The notes under the pieces were generated by a model. The model saw only the letters and a list, made by a program, of their open reading frames with translations, made no database searches and had not been told where the DNA came from. From Shewanella inventionis (lineage in GTDB: Bacteria > Pseudomonadota > Gammaproteobacteria > Enterobacterales > Shewanellaceae), in assembly GCF_014641855.1 (NCBI RefSeq), contig NZ_BMII01000013.1:1-64000 (forward strand): a DNA stretch of 64,000 nt, written 5' to 3'. Both the position numbers and the translations under genes were made by a program. Positions 16,040-23,754 of the stretch are shown here, piece after piece. How positions within the stretch are numbered: position 1 is the stretch's first letter; every line of letters starts with the position of its first letter.

Positions 16040-16065
16040 TCCCGGCTCAAAAGTATTGCCGGGAT
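16040..16065 (-). repeat. Repeat A, core dyad only
   Basis: A further short copy of the CCCGGC...GCCGGG hairpin, next to the right composite arm and about 50 bp from the end of the sigma-54 activator gene. It may also act as that gene's transcript end. Confidence 0.6.
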
Positions 16066-16116
16066 GGCTAGATTCGTGGATTTCAACTCAGAATCACTTC
16101 TGGGATGATGAGTTTC

Positions 16117-17478
16117 TTAATCTTCTGAGCTGGTTTGATCTTCGTATTTGCTCAGTTTGTTGTACAAGGTTTTGACACTAATACCGAGCTGCTTCGCGGT
16201 GTCATTTTTATTGCCGGCGGTTTGATCTAACGCTTGATAGATTGCCACTTTTTCAAGTTCATCTAAACGCATGCCTGCGGGGATTTGTACATCGTCTTCA
16301 ACTGACTCGGCCGACTGCTCTAACGGGGTAATATTGATATGGTTTACATCAATAATATTGTCGGCAAGAATGTAAGCGCGCTCGATTGCATGCTTTAACT
16401 CTCGCACATTACCAGGCCACTTTTGTTGTTGAATAAGGGCTAAAGCATCATCAGTAAAGGTTTTGCTGAGCTTTTCTGCCGAGTTACGATAGGCCAAAAA
16501 GTGCTGAGCTAAGCCGCTTATGTCGTCACCTCTGTCACGTAATGGCGGTACGCGAATTGGAAAGTGGGCTAAGCGAAAGTATAAGTCCTCGCGAAATTGT
16601 CCTTGCTCAATAGCCTTGGCGGGGTCGCGGTTGGTGGCGGCCACGATGCGTACATTGGCCTTTTTGACCTTTTGGCTGCCCACTTGTCGATATTCGTTAT
16701 TTTCAAGCACCCGCAACAACTTCACTTGATGCTCGAGTGGCATTTCGGTGACTTCATCTAAAAATAGCGTGCCACCTTCAGCTTGTTCAAATACACCTGC
16801 ATGATCTCGGTGTGCCCCAGTAAAGGCACCTTTTACATGACCAAATAACTCGCTGTCGACTAATTCTGGGCTTAATGCGCCACAGTTAATGGCAATAAAA
16901 GGCTCGTTTACTCGGCTGCTGGCTAAATGAATCGTATTGGCCACCAACTCTTTACCGGCTCCGCTTTCGCCAATAATAAGCACATTGCTTTCGGTTACTG
17001 CCACCTTACGGGTGGTGCGATACAGTTTATGCATGGCGCGCGATGAGCCCACAAGCAGACCATATTGGTCTAGCTCGCTTGAAAATGGCTGGTGTTTTTT
17101 AGCAGATAGTGTCGCCAGATCTTGGGCAAAGTCTTGTAAGGTGTCGTCAATCAGAGTCATGTCGTAAGGCTGGCGAAAATGATAACCCGCGCCTGTGGCC
17201 ATCAGCTTATCGAGATTCGGGTTGGGTTTGCCTTCGCTTAAAAAGATAAATTCGATATCTGCCATTAACTCACTGTTGGCGATATCAACATAATCTTGTT
17301 GGCTAAGATTGGCGAGTTCGATAATGGCCACATCGACGGCGTTGTCTTCAAGTTGAGCCAGCCAAGATTGATCGACGCTACTGGCTATTTTATTGAAATG
17401 CTGGCAGCCGGGAACTTGTAAAAGCTGGGCTTGTGTTTGCGGCTGGCGCAAATGGTAAAAAAGTACTGGACGACCCAT
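16117..17478 (-). CDS. Sigma-54-dependent activator with degenerate receiver
   Basis: 453 residues. Residues 1-120 resemble a response-regulator receiver but lack the N-terminal acidic pair, and have Glu54 (DVAIIEL) where the phospho-acceptor Asp should be, so phosphorylation is unlikely. Residues about 140-370 are the AAA+ domain: Walker A GESGAGKE (170-177), sigma-54 contact GAFTGA (217-222), Walker B LFLDE (238-242). The C-terminal FIS-type helix-turn-helix is NKNDTAKQLGISVKTLYNKL. It probably drives the sigma-54 promoters at 11429 and 18341. It is transcribed divergently from the DUF2383 gene. Confidence 0.88.
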   Translation of the reverse strand: MGRPVLFYHLRQPQTQAQLLQVPGCQHFNKIASSVDQSWLAQLEDNAVDVAIIELANLSQQDYVDIANSELMADIEFIFLSEGKPNPNLDKLMATGAGYHFRQPYDMTLIDDTLQDFAQDLATLSAKKHQPFSSELDQYGLLVGSSRAMHKLYRTTRKVAVTESNVLIIGESGAGKELVANTIHLASSRVNEPFIAINCGALSPELVDSELFGHVKGAFTGAHRDHAGVFEQAEGGTLFLDEVTEMPLEHQVKLLRVLENNEYRQVGSQKVKKANVRIVAATNRDPAKAIEQGQFREDLYFRLAHFPIRVPPLRDRGDDISGLAQHFLAYRNSAEKLSKTFTDDALALIQQQKWPGNVRELKHAIERAYILADNIIDVNHINITPLEQSAESVEDDVQIPAGMRLDELEKVAIYQALDQTAGNKNDTAKQLGISVKTLYNKLSKYEDQTSSED

Positions 17479-17732
17479 GTCGATATTACTCCCTGTCTAT
17501 TAATACTCAATGTCAGTCAATGGTGTAAATTTGACAATCAAAGGCGGTAATTCTTTCCTATTCGACGCTTGTCCTGAAAGTGAAATGTCAGCATAACAAT
17601 TTAAAATCAACAGTTTAATTAAACTTTGTCAATGTGTATGAATTATGCAAGTCATCATAATGACTCAATATGACATTTATTAGCAAGTTACGATACAAGC
17701 TAACAGTAAGCGTTACTCGATCGTAAGGAGAT

Positions 17733-18233
17733 ATGACATTGAATAGCAAACGAACTCACGAGGTGATGCATGACGGTAGCGACTTATGGTTAATCAATGA
17801 AGCCATCGATTTATGCCAGGCGGGGCAACAATTTTATACCCAGGCAACAGAAGGGGCTGACGACTACAATTTAAAACGGATTTTTAGGCATATGGCAGAG
17901 ATCAGAAAAACGATGTTAAGCCGACTCACAGCATTGTTTAAACAAGTTGAACCGCGATACCCGCAAACAATTGAAAGTATTGATACGTTAAGGCCGTCAT
18001 TGACCCCCTATTATGCCGAGGCTGAAAAAGCCATCGCGCACAACCGCATGACAAAAGCGATTAAGGTGCTGATTACCGCTGAGCAATATGTGTTAAGCCG
18101 CCTCAAGCTTGCCGCTAAGCGCGCGAATAGCCAACGTGTTACTAGGCAATTAGCAGAGAGCATTGCATCGTTGCAAATCAGTTGCGACAGCATGAAAAAC
18201 TTATCACTTAACGAGTCGAGCCAATCGCCATGA
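17733..18233 (+). CDS. DUF2383/PA2169-like four-helix-bundle protein
   Basis: 166 residues, almost wholly helical. The spacing resembles the PA2169 (DUF2383) ferritin-like family: NEAIDLCQAGQQFYTQATEG, then LKRIFRHMAEIRKTMLSRLT. A second helical pair follows at about 90-150. No signal peptide or metal ligands are clear. AAGGAG sits just before ATG 17733. Its place between the sigma-54 activator and the BON gene suggests a stress role. The assignment is moderate. Confidence 0.6.
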   Translation: MTLNSKRTHEVMHDGSDLWLINEAIDLCQAGQQFYTQATEGADDYNLKRIFRHMAEIRKTMLSRLTALFKQVEPRYPQTIESIDTLRPSLTPYYAEAEKAIAHNRMTKAIKVLITAEQYVLSRLKLAAKRANSQRVTRQLAESIASLQISCDSMKNLSLNESSQSP

Positions 18234-18238
18234 AATTT

Positions 18239-18255
18239 TTACATCAAGTCGGTAA
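18239..18255. promoter_or_regulatory. Candidate activator site upstream of BON gene
   Basis: TTACATCAAGTCGGTAA shares TTAC at one end and GTCGGTAA at the other with the palindrome at 11316-11333. Its centre is about 96 bp from the -24 GG, against about 106 bp for the first site, a difference close to one helical turn. Confidence 0.4.
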
Positions 18256-18340
18256 AAAAGTCCGAAAGTAAGTCACTATTATTGAAAGGCTTTGCACAAA
18301 CATTAATAGTAAATCATTTTAAAACAGCAGCTTAAGAGTC

Positions 18341-18357
18341 TTGGCACAGTTCACGCA
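18341..18357 (+). promoter_or_regulatory. Sigma-54 promoter upstream of BON gene
   Basis: TTGGCACAGTTCACGCA has the TTGGCAC -24 element and GC at -12, with exact GG-N10-GC spacing. The predicted start of transcription is near 18368, about 40 bp before the start codon at 18407. Confidence 0.65.
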
Positions 18358-18406
18358 CTATCTAAGGTGTAATACAGGATTAACATTAACAATGGAGAAT
18401 ATCTTT

Positions 18407-18964
18407 ATGAAAAAGACGACATTATCAGTATTAACAAGCATTGTTCTTGGTTCAATGGCATTTACTGCAAACGCAGCTCAAGATTGGCAGAATGATGCAA
18501 AAGATGCATGGATTGATGGTAAAGCTGAAACCACGTTATTGTTAAACACTAACCTTAACTCTTTTGATATTAATACCGACGTAACAGACGGCAATGTAAC
18601 CTTAACCGGTAAAGTAAACAGCAGCGTTGATAGGGCACTGGCTGGCGAATTAGTCAAAAGTGTTGACGGTGTCAACGAGGTTAATAACGAATTAACCGTG
18701 ATGAAACAGCACCATGATAAAGACGATGACAGCGAAACGTTAGCCGAAACCTTAACCGACTCAAAAGTGGCTACTGTGGTGAAAACTCGCTTATTATTTT
18801 CAACTGACATTTCGGGTACCGAAATTGATGTTGACGTTGAAAACGGCGTAGTTACTTTAGAAGGTACAGTATCGAGTGACGCTGAACGTGATTTAGCCTT
18901 AACGATTGCTAAAAATACCGACGACGTTAAAAAGGTTGTCGATGAATTACGCATTACTGGGTAA
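18407..18964 (+). CDS. Periplasmic protein with two BON domains (OsmY-like)
   Basis: 185 residues with a Sec signal peptide (MKKTTLSVLTSIVLGSMAFT, cleavage after ANA). Two BON domains follow, at about 45-100 (NVTLTGKVNSSVDRALAGEL) and 120-183 (VVTLEGTVSSDAERDLALTI), joined by a charged linker. OsmY-type proteins act in the periplasm under envelope or osmotic stress. ATG 18407, with GGAG nine bases upstream, is chosen over upstream in-frame codons because it gives a proper signal peptide. It lies behind a sigma-54 promoter and ends in a UUCG-loop terminator. Confidence 0.85.
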   Translation: MKKTTLSVLTSIVLGSMAFTANAAQDWQNDAKDAWIDGKAETTLLLNTNLNSFDINTDVTDGNVTLTGKVNSSVDRALAGELVKSVDGVNEVNNELTVMKQHHDKDDDSETLAETLTDSKVATVVKTRLLFSTDISGTEIDVDVENGVVTLEGTVSSDAERDLALTIAKNTDDVKKVVDELRITG

Positions 18965-18987
18965 TCGTGATTGATTAGCTTATTATT

Positions 18988-19012
18988 AACCAGCCTTCGG
19001 GCTGGTTTTTTA
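18988..19012 (+). terminator. Terminator with UUCG tetraloop
   Basis: AACCAGCC-TTCG-GGCTGGTT followed by T residues: a classic stable hairpin closing the BON transcript. Confidence 0.9.
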
Positions 19013-19043
19013 ATGGGGTCACTTTTAATGGGGGAGCAATGAT

Positions 19044-19313
19044 ATGCATGATGACAAAATAAGCCGTGGTTATTTGGCGCTATCATCGAGATATTTACCC
19101 GGCCTAGTTGTGGCAATGAGTGTGTTGTTAAGCGGATGCAGTAGCGTGTTATGCCAGGCACAAACAGATAAAGCGACCGATCCTTTAAGCCAATATGACC
19201 AGCAAAAACAATGTGAGCAATTGGTTAATCAACACATCGATGATGAACGTCGCCAGCAGCGTGCAGACACCCAACAACTGCTCGATGAGTCTATTAAGCA
19301 AAACACCCATTAA
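19044..19313 (+). CDS. Small lipoprotein, unrecognised
   Basis: 89 residues with a basic N-terminus, a hydrophobic segment and the lipobox LLSGC (Cys at about 32). The mature part is hydrophilic, Gln/Asp-rich and possibly helical (QCEQLVNQHIDDERRQQRAD). GGGGAG precedes the ATG by about eight bases. The family is not recognised. The position after the BON gene suggests an envelope role. Confidence 0.6.
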   Translation: MHDDKISRGYLALSSRYLPGLVVAMSVLLSGCSSVLCQAQTDKATDPLSQYDQQKQCEQLVNQHIDDERRQQRADTQQLLDESIKQNTH

Positions 19314-19530
19314 TTATTCTCCCGCGGCTCACTCTTTGTTACTTTCTGTGTTGCTCATAGCAGTTATGAATGTGTAGCCACAACTCATTGGCCGACTTTT
19401 TTACTTAACTTGAATTCAGGTTATTTAGCTCCTTCAAGTCAACTCCCTTTACGCTAACCTCACTAATGTCTTTGCACTTTTAGTGCTTTTTAATTGCAAC
19501 GAGCTCCAATGTTATCGATAAACTGGAAAC

Positions 19531-19551
19531 AAATAGACGACTGGTCTATTT
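19531..19551. promoter_or_regulatory. Palindrome upstream of tetR gene
   Basis: AAATAGAC-GACTG-GTCTATTT is a perfect 8-bp inverted repeat 33 bp before the TetR regulator start. It resembles the TAGAC...GTCTA operators of NemR-type regulators and is probably an autoregulatory site. Confidence 0.6.
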
Positions 19552-19583
19552 TTGTTTATCGTAGCGCCAAATTGGGAGAGCTT

Positions 19584-20168
19584 ATGAACAAAAATACCAC
19601 CAGTAAACAGTCGATTTGCGCCGTCGGTGAAAAGCTATTTGCTTTACACGGATATAGCGCAGTGGGGATTAAACTTATATTGGATGAAGTGGGCATTCCT
19701 AAAGGCTCGTTTTATCACTACTTTGCCAGTAAAGAAGCCTTTGCCGCTGAAGTCGCGCAATATTATTTTGACCAACGTATCGCACCGATAGCCATGGATC
19801 TTAATGCTAACTTTAAAACTAACGTTACAGTGGTATTGAGTGGCTACCATCAACTTATCGACTTTTTGTTTAGCGACAGCCAACCCCGTGGGTGCTTATT
19901 GGGCAACTTAATGGTTGAAGTGAATCCGCAGATGACCTTGTTACATCAGACACTGAATCAACTGTTTGACCAGTGGTTGAGTCTGTTTAACGCGCTTATT
20001 GAACAAGGGCAGCAGCAAGGGTTTATTAAAAAAGACATGAGCGCGAGTGTGTTGTCGAACATTTTTTGGTCAAATTGGCAAGGGACTATGCTACGCTGTC
20101 AAATTAAAGCGGATAAAACTGCAGCAAAACGTTCAATTGTGCAATGTATGCAGCTGATTACCCGTTAA
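19584..20168 (+). CDS. TetR/AcrR family regulator
   Basis: 194 residues. The N-terminal helix-turn-helix (FALHGYSAVGIKLILDEVGI, then PKGSFYHYFASKEAFAAEV) is typical of the family, and the C-terminal half is a helical ligand domain with Cys in RGCLLGNL. ATG 19584 follows GGGAGAG; an upstream in-frame codon at 19494 would run through the palindrome. No obvious enzyme target lies beside it, so it may control only itself or distant genes. Confidence 0.85.
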   Translation: MNKNTTSKQSICAVGEKLFALHGYSAVGIKLILDEVGIPKGSFYHYFASKEAFAAEVAQYYFDQRIAPIAMDLNANFKTNVTVVLSGYHQLIDFLFSDSQPRGCLLGNLMVEVNPQMTLLHQTLNQLFDQWLSLFNALIEQGQQQGFIKKDMSASVLSNIFWSNWQGTMLRCQIKADKTAAKRSIVQCMQLITR

Positions 20169-20181
20169 ATTAAGTTACTAA

Positions 20182-20215
20182 ATACCGTTATAACATCTGT
20201 TATGGCGTATTTTTA
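20182..20215 (+). terminator. Probable terminator after tetR
   Basis: ATACCGTTATAAC and GTTATGGCGTAT form a hairpin with a small internal loop, followed by TTTTATT. Confidence 0.5.
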
Positions 20216-20278
20216 TTGTGTAATTGTTTAAAGATCTTTATATTTCGGTGATTTTTTCGGGTCTTGGAGTGGGTCGAA

Positions 20279-20842
20279 TTGGCTAAAAGAATAGTATTTG
20301 CTTGTTTAGTGGTGTTGCTGTCTGCGTGCGCGTCTAATCCACCTGTTGTGGTTGCCCCAAAACCTGTGGTGGTTCCACCAGTAATTGAACCTGAACCGCC
20401 TAAGTGGAGCGAGTCAAGCTTACTCAGTTTTCATGACCAATGGAAAGGCACGCCGTATCGGTTAGGAGGCTTAAGCCGTAACGGTATTGATTGCTCTGGT
20501 TTTGTGTATTTAGCCTATCTTGATATTGTGGGTGAAAAGTTACCTCGCTCAGTCAATGCACAACGGATTTTAGGGAAAGAAGTCCCTAGGCATCAGCTTG
20601 ATATTGGTGATTTGGTGTTTTTTAAAACTGGCCGCACGACCCGTCATGTGGGGATTTACATGGGCCAGGATAAGTTTTTACATGCCTCGACCAAAAAAGG
20701 CGTGAAAATATCTAGCTTAAATAATGTCTATTGGAAGCCGCGTTATTGGTTTGCAAAACGTTTAACAAATCCGACAGAGCAGCAAAATATGTCACTAGCC
20801 AGTTTGGTTAACTACGCTCAACAATACAATCTACAAGATTAA
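20279..20842 (+). CDS. NlpC/P60 lipoprotein, cell-wall endopeptidase
   Basis: 187 residues. A signal peptide with lipobox LLSAC is followed by a Pro/Val-rich linker (PPVVVAPKPVVVPPVIEPEP). The NlpC/P60 domain follows, with the catalytic Cys in GIDCSGFVYLAYLD, His in TRHVGIYMG and a third polar residue near LHAST. Family enzymes cut the D-Glu-diaminopimelate bond of peptidoglycan in the periplasm. There is no ATG. I take TTG 20279, nine bases after GGAG, because the next residues begin a normal signal peptide; TTG 20264 is an alternative. Confidence 0.85.
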   Translation: MAKRIVFACLVVLLSACASNPPVVVAPKPVVVPPVIEPEPPKWSESSLLSFHDQWKGTPYRLGGLSRNGIDCSGFVYLAYLDIVGEKLPRSVNAQRILGKEVPRHQLDIGDLVFFKTGRTTRHVGIYMGQDKFLHASTKKGVKISSLNNVYWKPRYWFAKRLTNPTEQQNMSLASLVNYAQQYNLQD

Positions 20843-20862
20843 CCCTTAATCTTTGCCTATTT

Positions 20863-20888
20863 CGTGCCCTGAGTTTTATTTGGGCACG
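20863..20888 (+). terminator. Hairpin after NlpC gene
   Basis: CGTGCCC and GGGCACG form a perfect 7-bp stem with a 12-base loop. The T-tract is short, so it is a weak terminator candidate. Confidence 0.4.
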
Positions 20889-20996
20889 TCTTATCCTCAT
20901 TGTTACTTTGCTTTGATTGTTTTCGGTGTCTGTCATCGGTATATTCATAGTACTTATTGCTCATAGAGAGCGTCGTAACGACTTGAGTGGACCCGC

Positions 20997-22028
20997 ATGT
21001 CAGAGTCTAAGCATTGGACCTTAAAAAGTATTGCTAAACAATTAGGCGTGTCGAATGCGACAGTGTCTAATGCGTTTAATCGCCCAGACCAACTCTCAGA
21101 AAAACGTCGCACAGAGATTTTAGCGGCTTGTAAAGAACTAGGGTATTTTGGCCCAAACAAAGCAGCACAGTCTTTAAGGCGTGGCAAGTTTGATACAGTG
21201 GCACTGGTGTTGTCGGACAGTATTGAGTACATGGTGTCTGATCCTGTTGCAAGCCGATTTATGAAAGGCGTTGCCGCTGTTTTTGAGCAACATAAAATTA
21301 ATCTATTATTGTTTTCAGGCAGTGCCGACAGTGTAAATAGCATTAATGATTTTGTTGATGGTTTTATTTGTTATGGCCGCCCACGAAATCGTTTGCTGGC
21401 CGAACAGTTAAAAAAAATTCGTAAAAAAGTTGTTACTGTCGACTTTAATATTCACCGCAGCGCGTCTGTGAGTATTGATAACAAAGCCGGTGCCTATGAG
21501 GTTGCAAAACTGGCAATTAAGTCGCCAAATGACCATGTTGCAATTCTTGGTCTACGCTTGCTAGACACCCATTTAACCTGTCGTGTTTATGATATTCATT
21601 CGATGGAGATCGACACATCTGTTGCACATCAACGCCTGCAAGGTTATTTGGATGCAATTAGTGATACAGGCGTTAAATTAGGTGATGATCGTATTTGGAA
21701 TATTCCTGAAAGCAACTCTGATTTTGCCAGTATTGCAGCCAAAGAGGCATTAAATAGTGTTCCTCGGCCTAACGTATTCTTGTGTATGAGTGACTTAATC
21801 GCCTTGAGCTTAATGCGCGAAGCGATACAACAAGGAATACGGATCCCTGAAGATATTCGCGTGGTGGGTTTTGATGGCATTGATGAGGCCGCACGAATGT
21901 TGCCGGCGCTAACGACGGTTTACCAACATTCTGAACAAAAAGGGCGTAAAGCCGCTGAAATGTTTATTGCCGATGCCCATCATGCAGAATTATTGGGGTA
22001 TGAGTTGTCGATAGGTGGCAGTTGTTGA
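20997..22028 (+). CDS. scrR: LacI family regulator of sucrose genes
   Basis: 343 residues with the LacI helix-turn-helix (TLKSIAKQLGVSNATVSNAF) and a periplasmic-binding-protein-like sugar domain (GFICYGRP; VVGFDGIDEA near the C-terminus). It lies beside sucrose phosphorylase, permease, receptor and fructokinase genes, and palindromes of LacI type occur upstream of two of them, so it is most likely the sucrose or fructose-responsive ScrR. No such palindrome was seen in its own promoter. A terminator follows. Confidence 0.85.
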   Translation: MSESKHWTLKSIAKQLGVSNATVSNAFNRPDQLSEKRRTEILAACKELGYFGPNKAAQSLRRGKFDTVALVLSDSIEYMVSDPVASRFMKGVAAVFEQHKINLLLFSGSADSVNSINDFVDGFICYGRPRNRLLAEQLKKIRKKVVTVDFNIHRSASVSIDNKAGAYEVAKLAIKSPNDHVAILGLRLLDTHLTCRVYDIHSMEIDTSVAHQRLQGYLDAISDTGVKLGDDRIWNIPESNSDFASIAAKEALNSVPRPNVFLCMSDLIALSLMREAIQQGIRIPEDIRVVGFDGIDEAARMLPALTTVYQHSEQKGRKAAEMFIADAHHAELLGYELSIGGSC

Positions 22029-22050
22029 TGTAATGCGTTGTAAACATAAG

Positions 22051-22079
22051 AATCAGGCGCTATTGGCGCCTGATTTTTT
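22051..22079 (+). terminator. Terminator after scrR
   Basis: AATCAGGCGC and GCGCCTGATT form a perfect 10-bp stem with a five-base loop and a T-tract. It lies between the convergent scrR and scrP genes. Confidence 0.85.
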
Positions 22080-22084
22080 ACAAT

Positions 22085-23566
22085 TTAAGCACTGTGTTTT
22101 TTCAGTAAATCAGCAATCACAATGTCAGTTGTTTGTTGTGCTTCCACAATATTGATTCTTGCTTGTTTGGTTGCAAAATCGACAGTAAGCGTGGCTTTGC
22201 TGTCGTTTAAACTCCATGTTAGCTCAAGCTGGTTATCTTGATTGTGCATACTAAACTCGCCATTAAATGCCTTAATGGTATTGCGAAGCGTAATCAGTTC
22301 ACACAGTGCTTTTACAACAGGCTTTTGCATAGACTGCTGAATATCGCTCACCTGCAAATAAGGACGATTAATATCGCGACCTACCTTGGTATTGTTGAGT
22401 AATTCCATGGCATTGGGTTCTGCAAGTAAGCCTGTGTAGTAAACCTGTGGAATACCCGGGGCAAAAAACTGTACACTGCGTGCAATCAGGTAGTCTATGT
22501 CATTTTGTCCTAAAGCATCATAATAAGTGCAGTTGACTTGGTATAAGTCAACGTTGCTTGCTGCCGCCCCTGTTGCCTGCAAGCTTTCGCCGTTGCTGTT
22601 GCGGTGGATACTATTGACTAAATTATCTATTTCAGCTGGCGTTAATAAACCTGCTTTATTGCCAACAGGACCCGCATCGATAATACCAATGCCATCGTGA
22701 GTGTCTAATACCGTCACGCAGTTACGCGGGGCAATGGATAGCCAATGGCTTAACGCGCTTGAGTCATGGCTAAACAAGCTGTGTAAAAGTAGCGGTGGTA
22801 ATGCAAAGTCGTACACCATGTCTACACGTTTAGCGATGTCGATTTGCGTCATATAATGAGAATGAATTTCTGCCAATGTGGTCATGCCAAGGCTATTGGC
22901 CTTTTTGGCTAATTCATCTACAAATGCAAAAGATTCATCAATCATAAAGCAACTGGTACCCGGTTTTTTAATCGCGTAGCCTGCGGCATCAAGTCTAATT
23001 AGATTCACTTTACTTTCGTGAAAGCGCATTAATACATTATTGAGGTGGGCTTTTCCTGCCTCGGTGTGAACATTAATGTCTATTTGGTTTGATGTAAATG
23101 TTGTCCAAAATTCTGCTTCAGTGCCATCAGCAAGTTGGTATGTTGTGAAGCAACTCCCTGGACGTGGACGATAAATTTTTGCCTGGTCTTCAGCACTTAA
23201 CCCATTGGGGAATACGCTTTCTTTGGTTAAGAACAAATCCCAATATGGTGATTGCTTACCCTTGGCTAACACGTCTTTAAACTCAGTTGATTCGGCAGAC
23301 ATATGGTTAACAATTAAGTCGGCCATAATATCGTATTGCTCACCAATTGCTTTTACGTCGTTCCAATCCCCTAGACGCGCATCGACTTTGCTGTGGTCAA
23401 TGGGATCAAATCCGGCATCGCTTCCGTCTATTGGGTAATAAAATGGCAATAAATGCACGCCACCAAAAAGATCGTGTAGTTCTGTGTTCAGAACCTGTTT
23501 GAGTCCTTTTAAGTCTGAGTGCGCGATACGGTCTACGTATGTAATCAGCTGAACATTATTTTTCAT
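22085..23566 (-). CDS. scrP: Sucrose phosphorylase (GH13)
   Basis: 493 residues from ATG 23566, where the family-typical MKNNVQLITYVDRIAHSDLK begins. Twenty-seven upstream in-frame codons are rejected because they cross the operator. The GH13 barrel shows IMADLIVNHMS, the nucleophile Asp in LIRLDAAGYA, the acid/base Glu in TTLAEIHSHY and the transition-state Asp in VLDTHDGIG. The enzyme splits sucrose with phosphate into glucose-1-phosphate and fructose, and the fructose then goes to ScrK. It is divergent from the permease, with one ScrR palindrome between them. Confidence 0.9.
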   Translation of the reverse strand: MKNNVQLITYVDRIAHSDLKGLKQVLNTELHDLFGGVHLLPFYYPIDGSDAGFDPIDHSKVDARLGDWNDVKAIGEQYDIMADLIVNHMSAESTEFKDVLAKGKQSPYWDLFLTKESVFPNGLSAEDQAKIYRPRPGSCFTTYQLADGTEAEFWTTFTSNQIDINVHTEAGKAHLNNVLMRFHESKVNLIRLDAAGYAIKKPGTSCFMIDESFAFVDELAKKANSLGMTTLAEIHSHYMTQIDIAKRVDMVYDFALPPLLLHSLFSHDSSALSHWLSIAPRNCVTVLDTHDGIGIIDAGPVGNKAGLLTPAEIDNLVNSIHRNSNGESLQATGAAASNVDLYQVNCTYYDALGQNDIDYLIARSVQFFAPGIPQVYYTGLLAEPNAMELLNNTKVGRDINRPYLQVSDIQQSMQKPVVKALCELITLRNTIKAFNGEFSMHNQDNQLELTWSLNDSKATLTVDFATKQARINIVEAQQTTDIVIADLLKKHSA

Positions 23567-23598
23567 TTTGGTGACTCTTAAAGTAAATTTATAAAAAA

Positions 23599-23616
23599 AA
23601 CTTAATCGATTAAGTT
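23599..23616. promoter_or_regulatory. ScrR operator between scrP and permease
   Basis: AACTTAATCGATTAAGTT is a perfect 18-bp palindrome with the central CG typical of LacI-family sites. It lies 33 bp upstream of scrP and 139 bp upstream of the permease start. Confidence 0.8.
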
Positions 23617-23754
23617 GTATATTTAACCAAGATGAAACATTATTCAAGGGCTTTGTTTAAAATTGAGTTCGTTTTCTGTGGGAGAAGACGGATGAGAATG
23701 AGGTTGTTGACTCAAAAAACCACAAATAAAGTTTATAACAATAAGGTGGATAGT

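Noticed and set aside
18230..18271. 13-codon frame MKFLHQVGKKVRK overlapping the DUF2383 stop
   Set aside because: Too short, no ribosome site, and it covers the candidate activator site.
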